Source: Poa pratensis (taxonomy: Eukaryota > Streptophyta > Magnoliopsida > Poales > Poaceae). From it: a stretch of 64,000 bases of DNA. The stretch spans positions 47,370,758-47,434,757 of the forward strand of contig CAMZMU010000027.1 in the NCBI GenBank assembly GCA_947311845.1. Reading direction: 5' to 3'. How positions within the stretch are numbered: position 1 is the stretch's first letter; every line of letters starts with the position of its first letter. Positions 41,588-51,073 of this stretch are shown here, piece by piece. The notes beneath the pieces are model-generated. The model was given only the letters and a program-made list of their open reading frames with translations, did no database searches and had not been told where the DNA came from. The position numbers and the translations under genes were made by a program.

Positions 41588-44500
41588 CTATGCATAGAAC
41601 CGACGCAAGTGCGCCACGTTCCATGGGTTTGATGCTACTTCCCCCGTCTTCGCGTTCTTCAGTCGATAGGCTCCACCTTCGATGACTTCTGTGATGATGT
41701 AAGGTCCTTCCCATGGTGATGCGAGTTTGTGGACTTTCTTCTGCTTCTCCCGCAGCACCAAGTCTCCCACCATGAAGGATCGTGTGCGCAATCGACGACT
41801 ATGGTAGTTGCGGAGGTCTTGTTGATAAACAGCCGTTCGTGCCAAGGCCGTATTGCGTGCTTCTTCCAGCAAATCGGCTGCGTCTTCGAGTGCCTTGTTT
41901 GCGTCATCTTCTTCATACGCTTCCACCCGTGGTGCGTTAAACTTGACGTCGGAAGGTAGCACTGCTTCCGCACCATAGACCATGAAGAATGGTGTGTACT
42001 GTGTAGAGGCGTTTGGGGTGGTCCTTAGGCTCCATAGTACTGATGGGAGTTCATCAACCCATGCACCCGCGGCCCTTTTGAGTGGCACTAAGAGTCTCTT
42101 TTTAATGCCGCTGCATACGAGTCCATTGGCTTTTTGACTTGTCCATTGGATTGTGGATGCGCCACAGAGGCGTAGTTTAGCTTGATGTTTTGCTCCTTGC
42201 AAAAGGATTTGAACTCTTCTGCCGTGAAGTTGGTGCCATTATCGGTTATGATGCTGTCCATTACTCCAAATCGATACATGATCGATTGTATGAAACGAAC
42301 CGCCGTAGAAGCTGTCGAGCTTGTGATGGGGATAGCTCGATCCATTTGTGAACTTGTCGACTGCCACCAGTAGGTGAGTATGACGCCCGATGATTTTTTG
42401 AGTGGTCCCACCATGTCAAGTCCCCATTGGGCAAAAGGCCATGCCAATGGTATAGTTTTTAGCGCGGATGCGGGTGCATGTGGCTTGGAAGCGAACTTCT
42501 GGCAACCGATGCACCTTTTGACTATGTCCTCTGCGTCCCTTAGTGTGTAGGCCAGTAAAACCCTGCTCGGAAGGCTTTGGCTACGAGTGATCGACTGCCG
42601 GCATGGTGCCCGCAGGTACCTGCATGAATGTCCCGAAGGAGGTCTTTGCCATCTTCGAGTGCAATGCATCTTTGGAACATACCTGAAGTGCTGCGTTTGT
42701 ACAGCTCACCGTTTATGATGGTGTATGCTTTTGCTCGTCGAGTGACGCCTGGCCTCGTTTGTATCTTCTGGTAGTTCATTGCGAAGTATGTATGCGAGGA
42801 AGGTTGAGTCCATATTGGCTCAATGAGAAGTACCTCAATCGGAGGATCCTCTGTGCTTGGTGCTTTGCTCTTGTCTGTAGCTGCTGTGTGGTCGATGGTC
42901 GTTTGTCGATTGACCTATGCTCTATTCGTTCGAGGAAAACACCTGGTGGTACTGGTGCCTTTGTGGAAGCGATGTTGGCTAGTTTGTCAGCCTCTTCGTT
43001 GCTTTCTCTCCCTATGTGCCGCAGTTCGCAGCCATCGAAGCTGCCCTCCATTATGTTGTACAAATCCCGATAAGCGATCATGTTGTCTGCGATTGCGTCA
43101 CAGGCCTTCATTGTTTGCTGCACAACTAAGTTAGAGTCGCCATAAATCATTAGTCGAGTGCATCCCATGGCTTTTGCCATGCGCATGCCATGGATTAGAC
43201 CTTCGTACTCGGCCTCGTTGTTTGATGGGAACTCGAAACCCATTTGCAAGACATAGCGCAGTTTATCGCCTTTTGGTGATATGAGTATGACGCCTGCTCC
43301 CGCTCCTTCATTCTTTTTGGACCCGTCGAAGTACATGGTCCAGGAATTTGACACATCAGGTACCCCTGGCAATTGAGCTTCTATCCACTCGGTGTGAAAG
43401 TCGGGTAGGACTTGTGCCTTGATGGCCTTCGGGTGCTCATACTTGATTCCGAGTGGTCCCAGCTCGATGAGCCATTTTGCTACTCGCCCTGTTGCGTTGG
43501 GGTTTGTGAGGACGTCTCCAATCGCTGATTTATTGACCACCGTTATCGGGTGTTCTGTGAAGTAGTGCGCCAGCTTCCTGGATGTCATGAACACGGCGTA
43601 TGCCAATTTCTGATATTGCGGGTACCGCTGTTTGGACGGGGAGAGAACTTCACTTACGTAATATACTGGTCTCTGTATGCTTTGATTGTGTCCTTCTTCC
43701 ATGCGGTCGACTACCAGCACGGTGCTGACCACTCGATTGGTGGCTGAGATGTATAGGTAGAGTGGCTCCTTTTCCTTGGGTGCTACGAGGATTGGAGGAC
43801 TTGTGAGCATCTTTTTGAGTTCGAGGAAAGCTGCTTCGGCTTCGTCTGTCCACTCGAACTTGTCTGCTTTCTTCATCAATTTGTAAAATGGAAGTGCTTT
43901 TTCGCCTAGTTTGCTGATGAATCGACTGAGTGCTGCTACTCGACCAGCTAGCTGCTGCACCTCATGGAGTTTGGTGGGTCTCTTCATTGTGAGTATGGCC
44001 TGTATCTTTTCTGGGTCTGCTTCGATTCCGCGCAGATATCAAGTAACCCAAAAGTTGTCCAGCTGGGACACCGAAGGTGCATTTCTTTGGGTTAAGCTTG
44101 ATGTTGTATCGATTGAGGTTCTTGAATGTCTCCCGTAGATCACTGATTAATGTGTCCTCCTTTTCAGTCTTGATGACGATGTCGTCGACGTAGACCTGAA
44201 CATTGCGTCCTATCTGTTCTTGTAGACAGTTTTGCATCATGCGCTGGTAGGTTGCACCTGCGTTTTTAGCCCGAAAGGCATGGTTGTGTAGCAGTAGACC
44301 CCGAGTGGGGTTATGAATGCCGTTTTGTCTTCGTCTTCTTCCTTCATCCGAATTTGATGGTATCCTGAGTATGCATCCAAAAATGATAACCGAGCGCATC
44401 CTGCTGTTGAGTCGATGATCTGGTCGATTCGTGGAATGGGAAGTGATCTTTTGGACAACATTTGTTCAGGGCGGTAAAATCCACACACATCCGCAGGGTG

Positions 44501-45290
44501 TCCGAGTGCTTCTTTTCGACCAGTACAGGGTTAGCAACCCAGTCTGCCTTTTTGATTTCTCGAATGAACTTTGCAGCAAGTAACCTGTCAACTTCTGCCT
44601 CGATTGCTCTTTTGGGATCGGAGACACGGCGCATAGTTTGCTTGACTGGTCTAGAACCTGGCTTGAGTTGTAGAGAGTGCTCGGCGAATTCCCTGGGAAT
44701 ACCTGGCATATCAGCTGGGCACCATGCAAATATTTCCCAGTTTTCACGGAGGAATTCGACGAGCGCGCTTTCCTGTTCGCTAGTAAGACTCGATGATACG
44801 TTGACCGTTTTTGAGGGATCAGTCGGGTGCACCTGATGCTTCCTTGTGTCATTGGTAGCATTGAATTCTCTGTCGGATGCCAGCCTCTTGTGTTCCGGCA
44901 TAAGTGTGCGGTCGTTAGAGACCTCGAGTTCGGCGAGTGACTGCTCCATCCCGTACATCTCGAGATTTTGTTGAAGTCACGGTCGCATGAATCTGACCTT
45001 TGAAAATTTCCGTCGACTGTGATGACTCCTTTTGGCCCTGGCATTTTGAGCTGGAGGTAGGCGTAGTGTGGGACAGCCATGAATCGAGCGAAAGCAGGGC
45101 GCCCAAGTATTGCATGGTATTGTGACTTCCAGTCGACCACTTCGAACTCAATCGACTCGGTTCTGAAGTGAGTAGGATCTCCAAATGTAACATCGAGTTG
45201 TATTGTGCCTTGCGAGAGTACTGCTTTGCCTGGGACGATACCGTGGAAGGTACTTGTGGACTTTGGCAGGTTTTCGACTGATTTGTTCAT
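41588..45290 (-). pseudogene. Gypsy pol (protease, reverse transcriptase, RNase H, integrase), frameshifted
   Basis: Minus-strand pieces in order. 45290-44915 is the protease end, with QYHAILGRPAFARFMAVPHY-type sequence split over frames. 44958-44240 is reverse transcriptase, with WVANPVLVEKK, CVDFTALNKCCPKDHFP, LDAYSGYHQIRM and TTMPFGLK. 44399-43962 continues with YVDDIVIKT, the catalytic YVDD box. 43987-42776 is one 403-codon frame with the classic Gypsy RNase H region (PVYYVSEVL, QKLAYAVFMTSRKLAHYF) followed by a second RNase H of the archaeal-like type (MYFDGSKKNEGAGAG, NNEAEYEGLIHGM, GDSNLVVQQ, EADKLAN). 42779-42088 is integrase, with its zinc finger and core (GLDMVGPLKKSSG, DNGTNFTAEEFKSFC). 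42202-41588 is the integrase end. At least five frame changes disrupt it. Confidence 0.88.
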
Positions 45291-45898
45291 CCTGCGCAGC
45301 GTATCCGCGAAGATTATGTTGAGGCCACTCCTCCATCCATGAAGACCCTGGTCATGGCATAGCCTCCGATTGAGCGTCGAGTACCAGGCTGCGTGCCCTG
45401 GTCGATATACTGCGGTGGGTGGTCCTCTTGATTGAAGACAATTGTAGTTTTCGATCCTCGCAAAAAATCTGGGACAGCCGGGGGTGCCATGACTGCCATG
45501 TTGACGTTTCGAGTGTGTAATTTCTGCTCTCTCTTGGATGGACGTCCTCGCTGGATCATGTTCATCTGCCCGCGGTTACGGGATATTTTTGCTCATCTCC
45601 TTGCTGCATCTGGTGCACGGCTGCTGCCATTTGTGTTCCCGTATTGGGTTGTGCTGGTACCATGTATACTGGCGTCGGTTGCGCTTGTGTGGTGTAGGGT
45701 ACACCTGAGTAGGCTGTGTTTGCGGTGGTATGAAATATACCTGTGTTTGTTGTACTTGTTGCGGCGCTGGATATGCCTGAACAGGCTGTGCTTGTGGCGC
45801 AGTCGATGGAGTCTGCGTCAGTTGAGGAGGTGCGTGCCCATCTCTTTGCAGTCGCAGTATGTGTTCAATCGCAAGTTGATCGAATTCCCTGCAATTTC

Positions 45899-47531
45899 TC
45901 AGTGAATGTTAGAGCGTAGCTTACCGTCGTCCCCTTTGTACAGATGGAATCTGCAGTAATCGTCCATCCTTTCTTCGACTGAGTGCTCAGGCTCTTTGTC
46001 TGCTCGCCTGCGCCATTCTGGCTTCTTGTAGCTATCGCGGTTGTCGCGTCTGTTGTCTCCATAGCGATCTCGACTGTCGCGGCGATCATCTGTGCGATGG
46101 TCTCGATTATCACGGCTCATCTGTATGATGGCTCGACTGTCACGGTGATCGTCGGGTCGTCTGTCAGCCTGGTCGCGGTTGTCCCGTGGCTGGACAAAGC
46201 CTGCCGCGATGAAGCTTGGATGGTCATCATCGTGATAACGATGCTTGCGTTTGCGCCTTCGATCATCTCTGTAGCTATCTCTGCGGTCTCGACTTCCACT
46301 CTCGTGGTTTTCATGTGAATAGCGGGTCGAGTGCCTCGTACAGAGTCTTCTCCATCTGCCCAGTTCGTTGCGAGTACCATGAGTGCCGCCATTGACCTTG
46401 GATTTTCTCGACCAAGCGTTTCTTTGAAGTCTTCTCTCCAGAGTCCGTTCTTGAAGGCATCGATTGCCCTATCTTCTGATACGTTGCCTACTGAGTTTCG
46501 GATGCGGTCCATCGCCGTATGTATGATCTCAGCGATTCATCTGACTTTTGCTTGCAGGTTCGAAGTTCTTCAAAGTTTTGGGGCGCTCGCATAGAGGTTC
46601 GAAGTATTTGATGAAATCATCTCTGAAGTGCTCCCACGAATCGTAGTATAATTCGGGTAGCGATTTGAGCCAATCGCGAGCTGTTCCTTCCATCATGAGT
46701 TGTATGTACTGCATAGCTGTGGTTGTAGTGCCGCGCTGACATCCGACTGCCAGCCTGTAGTCTTCTAGCCAGCCTGATGGCTCTTGTTTGCAGTTGAATT
46801 TGGGCGTGGTAGCCAGCGAGAACTTCTTTGGCATACGAGCCTCCCGGATTCGTCGAGTGAAGCACAGCGCTCCGCAGGGTCCGATTTATGCTTCCGAGTC
46901 TGAGCTGCTGCTGTATGATCTCTAGAGCGGCTCCTGCTGGAGCGGCGACGGCGTGAGCTTTTTCGACTGCTCCTCCTCGAGGGCTTCGACTGCGGCGGTC
47001 CCGATCTGTATCTCTCCTTGGAGTTGCTTGTGGTGGCTGTATGGCTTTTGCTGCTATCGCCAGTTGCTTGTACAGTTGGAGGTGCTGATCCCTCTTTGGG
47101 TCTCCTGCAGGAGGTTCGATTGTTCTGAGGTAGGTGCCTAGCGTCATCAGCGCCCCGGCTGGTTCAGTAGGTATGGGGACTCCTTCCGCGTCGACTGCCA
47201 TAAAGGCTGGATCCAGGTTTCGAGTGACCGCTGCACGATCTGCGTCTCCGAGGTTTATGACTCGCGACCTGTTTGCGGGGTCGTTTCTGCCTGTTGAACT
47301 TACAGATAATGCTCTTCGCCGAGCACTCGATATGCTGGCCTGCTTTTTGCGTTCTTCGAGTACTGCTCTGTAGTTCTTCAACTGTATTGATTCTTGCCAC
47401 TGGAAGTACTGTAAGGTCAATACCTCTTCCGGGGTTGCGTTTGCTTGTAGCATTGTGCAGCTTTCGATTACTTTGCTCACTTTCTCTGCCATCTCCGCCG
47501 TGATGGTTAACGAGGTTGTTCCGTCAGGCAT
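45899..47531 (-). pseudogene. Gypsy gag region, frameshifted
   Basis: Minus strand. The ATG at 47531 opens a 304-codon frame rich in charged and Pro/Arg residues (RRDTDRDRRSRSPRGG). The capsid part continues in another frame at 46834-46529, where EGTARDWLKSLPELYYDSWE and FIKYFEPL match retrotransposon gag. A further shifted piece at 46120-45899 (RDNRDHRTDDRRDSRD) is an Arg/Asp-rich linker followed by YCRFHLYKGDDGK, a residue pattern typical of the nucleocapsid side of these elements. Frame changes near 46830 and 46510 break the protein. Confidence 0.75.
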
Positions 47532-47682
47532 AGTGACTGTGCAAGGGTATTCTGTAGGTCAACACATGCTGCAGCTGTTGATGTTTCTGCGGTACTTGCG
47601 GTGTAAACCTGGTAAGGTATCACCCGATCTTCTGCCCACGTGCTGTTGACGCGCATTATGGATTCGGCGTCGTCGTCCAGGC

Positions 47683-48420
47683 TCATGTTGGAGTTGCTTT
47701 GTTTGCTAGGGTTTCTGCTGCAATCGAGTAGATCTCGAGTACTTTGTCCAGTCTGTCTGCGTCGCAGGTGAATATCTCGTGGCTGGCACGGATTTCTAGG
47801 CCATTAAGATCGGCAAGGTATATGCTGTCGTCTATGTCCTCCTCGTTCCCCGTGACGTTGTTGCAGTCGACGATGTTGTCGAGTGACTCAGTTGAGTTGT
47901 TTGGGCGGTACGCAGATTCGATCTCGCTCCTCCCAAGTCTTTTAACTACCTCGTCGCGGAACTCCTGCGAGTTCATGGATGTTGCAGAGTCACTTGGCGA
48001 TTGGATCGGAACGATCTGTGATGACGTCGCCGCCAAGATGGGTGGTGTCGCAGTCGAAACATCGTTGAGTATCTTCGTGTCGAGTGGATCCAGCAGGTCC
48101 TGCACACCATCTTTATCGACAAAGAAGTTAAATTCTCCAACTGTAATATCCAAACCTGATTTGAGTCCAGAAAATGCCTGTTGAGCTTCCATCGAGTGTG
48201 GCGTGAGCCTCCTTGGAGAGATTGGCGAGTGATCGCCTCTCGAGTTGATGCTAGTCGATCTTGCTGGCGATTTGCCGTTTGCAGCCATGATCGGCGATTT
48301 TCCGTGTGATGATGTAGCAGGTGAGTTACCTTGTGCAGATGCGATCGGCGAGTGGCCGCTTGATGATGAAACCGGCGAAACCGTGTGCCCAACACTACCT
48401 GTTCCCACAGACGGCGCCAA
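47683..48420 (-). CDS. leader open frame upstream of gag in the Gypsy element
   Basis: A long open frame on the minus strand runs from next to the primer binding site to a stop at 47683. The first in-frame ATG is at about 48288 (MAANGKSPARSTS). It carries repeated SP dipeptides in a Ser/Gly-rich head (GKSP, GNSP, DHSP) and an acidic second half (NVTGNEEDIDDSIYLADL). It resembles no domain I know. Additional ORFs before gag occur in some Tat-type elements. It could also be the gag N-terminus cut off by a mutation, as the stop lies 150 bp before the gag ATG. Confidence 0.5.
   Translation of the reverse strand: MAPSVGTGSVGHTVSPVSSSSGHSPIASAQGNSPATSSHGKSPIMAANGKSPARSTSINSRGDHSPISPRRLTPHSMEAQQAFSGLKSGLDITVGEFNFFVDKDGVQDLLDPLDTKILNDVSTATPPILAATSSQIVPIQSPSDSATSMNSQEFRDEVVKRLGRSEIESAYRPNNSTESLDNIVDCNNVTGNEEDIDDSIYLADLNGLEIRASHEIFTCDADRLDKVLEIYSIAAETLANKATPT
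48411..48419 (-). promoter_or_regulatory. primer binding site of the Gypsy element
   Basis: TGGCGCCGT on the minus strand, two bases inside the 5' LTR. It is complementary to the 3' end of plant tRNA-Asp (from memory), after which the match fades (CTGTGGG). Confidence 0.6.
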
Positions 48421-48421
48421 T

Positions 48422-48892
48422 TGTCGAGGTGTGCCCTCGGTAAGTCCGAGGTTAGGTACCTATGGTTGATTGTGTGGTAGAGAACGCGTAGTGTTAGTGG
48501 AATCGACGGCTGACAAGCGGGATTTACCCAGGTTCAGGACCCTCGAGTGAGGTAAAACCCTACTTCCTGCCTGTTTGTATTTGATATCGAGAATATGAGG
48601 GTTACAAAGGTCCGGCGAGTTGTTGATCTCGTCGGGGTTCTGGTGGCTATGGATTGCTTATCACGATCGATCACCCTCCCAGCTTTTATATAAGAGGCTG
48701 GGTCTCGGGATACACAAACCGATCAAGATTACATGTATGGAAAGCATCAACCGACTATAACTTAATCTAGCTTGGAAATCACTCTTCGTCCTGGGCCTTT
48801 CTTCGTGGGATTCGATTAAACTTGGCCTTCTTTGATCATTACGTGCACCTGGTACCCTTACGCTGGGGTACCCGCAGAGTATAACCTCGTCA
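48422..48892 (-). repeat. 5' LTR of the Gypsy element
   Basis: 471 bp partner of 39077-39548 with the same TG...CA ends. The promoter TATATAAAA on the minus strand is at 48684-48692. Confidence 0.92.
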
Positions 48893-49926
48893 ATACCATT
48901 CTGAATTTTTTAGTCTCCTATAATGAATTGGCACCCCAAGGTATTTGAAAGGTAGGAACCAGACTCACATCCGAAAATATGTTTGTACTGTTCCTCTACC
49001 TCCTTTGCCTTGCCAAAACAAAAAATCTCGCTTTTGTGGAAATTAATCTTTAGGCCGGACAGTTGCTCAAAGATACACAGAATGAGCTTCATATTAACCG
49101 CTTTAGCTAAATCATGCTCCATAAACAAGATGGTGTCGTCCGCATACTGCAGAATGGATATGCCTCCCTCAACTAGATGAGGAACGAGACCTCCCACTTG
49201 ACCATCCTCCTTTGCCCTTGCAATAAGGACGGCCAACATGTCTGCAACAATATTAAAGAGCCTCAGTGACCAATGTCATCATTTACCCGTATCCGACACT
49301 TCCTCCCTTGACAAACTGCATAATCCAATCACACCATTTTTTTGCAAAACCCTTCATACGCAAGGCTTGTTGCAGGAACGGCCACTTAACTTTATCGTAT
49401 GCCTTCTCGAAATCAATTTTAAAGAGAACCCCATCCATTTTCTTCCGATGAAGCTCATGAATGGTCTCATGGAGTACGACTACCCCCTCAAGAATATGTC
49501 GTCCCGGCATAAAAGCAGATTGTGTAGGCCTAATGACCTTATGGGCTATCCCAGTAATACGATTAGTACCTACCTTTGTAAATATTTTAAAACTGACATT
49601 TAGAAGACATATTGGTCTATATTGTTGTATTTGTACCGCATTCTCTTTCTTTGGTAATAACGTAAAAACACCAAAATTAATTTGTATAGGGGCAAATTCC
49701 CCTCTTGAAACTGAACAAACATGGCCATAAGATCATCCTTTACTACAGGCCAGAATGTTTTGTAGAATTCCGCCGGGAAACCATCTAGGCCGGGCGCCTT
49801 GTTCGTATAAGTGTTGACGCCTTGACGTAGTCACGTAGCCATGGCTAATGTGTCTCTCCTATAGCTTGACGTAGCCTTACGTATCATGAAACATATAGTG
49901 TGGCTTTGCACAGGTGATCTGCGTGT

Positions 49927-50650
49927 CCGCACGATCCCCTCCCCTTCCTCTACAGTAGAGCGAAGGGCGATTTTTTGGACCCTTCTGGTCGCCGCCACTC
50001 TCGCCGTCGCGGGGCGCGGGATCTCTCTCCCCGTCCGCTCCGGTGGCGGGTGGGTGGGGGATCCCCGTCCTCTTCGTGTATATAGAGTAGGTTCGAGCAG
50101 TTTCCTGCCGGCGGCGCTGAGGGGGCGGCGGTGCGGCTGGCGGTTTTGGTGGCGGCGACCCTCCCCTCCGGCGGTGGAGCTCCGGTGGCGCTCCATCGAG
50201 TGGTGGCCGCTCTGTCCCCGCTCGCGGATCTGCGGATCTGCGGTGTGGGGGCTTCCTTCTCCGGCGGCCGTGGTGCGGCGGCGCTGGAGATGCTTTTCGG
50301 CTGGAGCAGCACAAGATCTGCGGCGTCCGGCTTCGTCGACGACGACGACGGCTACGGCAAAGCGGAGTAGAGCCGGGGGGACGTCTGCCCCGCTCGTTCA
50401 TCGTCTCAAGTTCCGCCGCGGCGCGGCGGTGGTGCTCGGCGGCGTCTTTCAAGGGCAAAAATCGGCCCAGGCTCTGGTAAGGTGGTGGGAGCCGTTCTTC
50501 GTCTTCTTCATCGCCGGTGGTGCCGCGGATCTTGCTGTTTGCTCTGCTGCATCCTCTACGTATTGCTCCTTCTCTGTATGTGTTCTTTGTACTGTGTACG
50601 AGGTTCGTCGGTGAATATACGGGTTGCTGGATGTGTTCAAAAAAAAAAAA
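49927..50650 (+). mobile_element. polyadenylated retroposon, 0.7 kb
   Basis: Perfect 16 bp duplication CAGGTGATCTGCGTGT at 49911-49926 and 50651-50666, and an A tract at about 50640-50650. GC-rich body with low-complexity frames on both strands; the 242-codon plus-strand frame shows no domain and is taken as a composition effect. The perfect duplication suggests a young insertion. The architecture matches 6757-7562. Confidence 0.85.
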
Positions 50651-50666
50651 CAGGTGATCTGCGTGT

Positions 50667-51073
50667 ACGGATGCAAAATACCCAAGCTCATGGCTGTTAT
50701 CTCAGCAGCATGGATGATCATAATGAATAATGTCCTCTATATTCTTTCCGTGCCATTTCTAATTAGCAAATGTCTGCGATGCTCTGGATAAAAAAATCAT
50801 TATCAACTCAGAAATCTGAAAGAAAAGAAGGAACAAATCTTTTTAGACTTTATCCTGATTTAGGATGAATCAAAACGTGCCGCACCCTGCCCTAAATGAG
50901 CCACATGACGGTCGATCGCGCGACGCTAGTCTGACAACCGCAGGCCCTCAGACTACCGTTAGGCAACGAGTGGATAATCGAGAAAAGGGAGTACCGCGGT
51001 AGTATTTGGTGGTGGCATCCATGTACGCCTCGACGTTACTCCCTCCGTGTACGCCCTCATTATATTTTTACAA
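50667..51073. other. short spacer before the Helitron, no gene
   Basis: Contains GACAACCGCAGGCCCTCAGA at about 50933, a near copy of which recurs at about 54156 just after the Helitron. It also holds half of a Stowaway-type end (ACTCCCTCCGTG near 51040). Confidence 0.4.

Larger units (their letters stand above)
39077..48892 (-). mobile_element. Gypsy LTR retrotransposon, Tat-like lineage, nested in the LINE
   Basis: 9.8 kb element with two ~471 bp LTRs, TG...CA ends and a perfect 5 bp duplication ATACC (39072-39076 and 48893-48897). It is oriented right to left: the 5' LTR is at 48422-48892, with primer binding site, gag region and pol (protease, reverse transcriptase, RNase H, integrase) in Gypsy order, then a long 3' non-coding region with tandem repeats. 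Pol contains two RNase H-like modules, as in the Tat lineage. Coding regions are broken by several frameshifts, so it is probably not autonomous now. Confidence 0.92.
37580..49802 (-). mobile_element. 5'-truncated LINE, split by a Gypsy element
   Basis: Flanked by the 10 bp duplication TCGTATAAGT at 37570-37579 and 49803-49812. Its A tail appears as a T run at 37580. LINE pieces 37580-39076 and 48893-49802 give about 2.4 kb once the nested element at 39077-48892 is removed. On the minus strand the right piece encodes FKIDFEKAYDKVKW and then ILQYADDTILF, the fingers and catalytic YADD box of a LINE reverse transcriptase. The left piece encodes GKLLSYGDRLVLINSVL and the late zinc-binding region (PLKIKKIMWFLNRKVLLTKD, CxxC...H...C). 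The endonuclease and the N-terminal part are absent. Several frameshifts and stops are present. Confidence 0.85.

Noticed and set aside
49886..50614. 242-codon plus frame in the retroposon at 49927-50650
   Set aside because: Starts before the target duplication and spans it, so it cannot be an ancestral element gene; low complexity.
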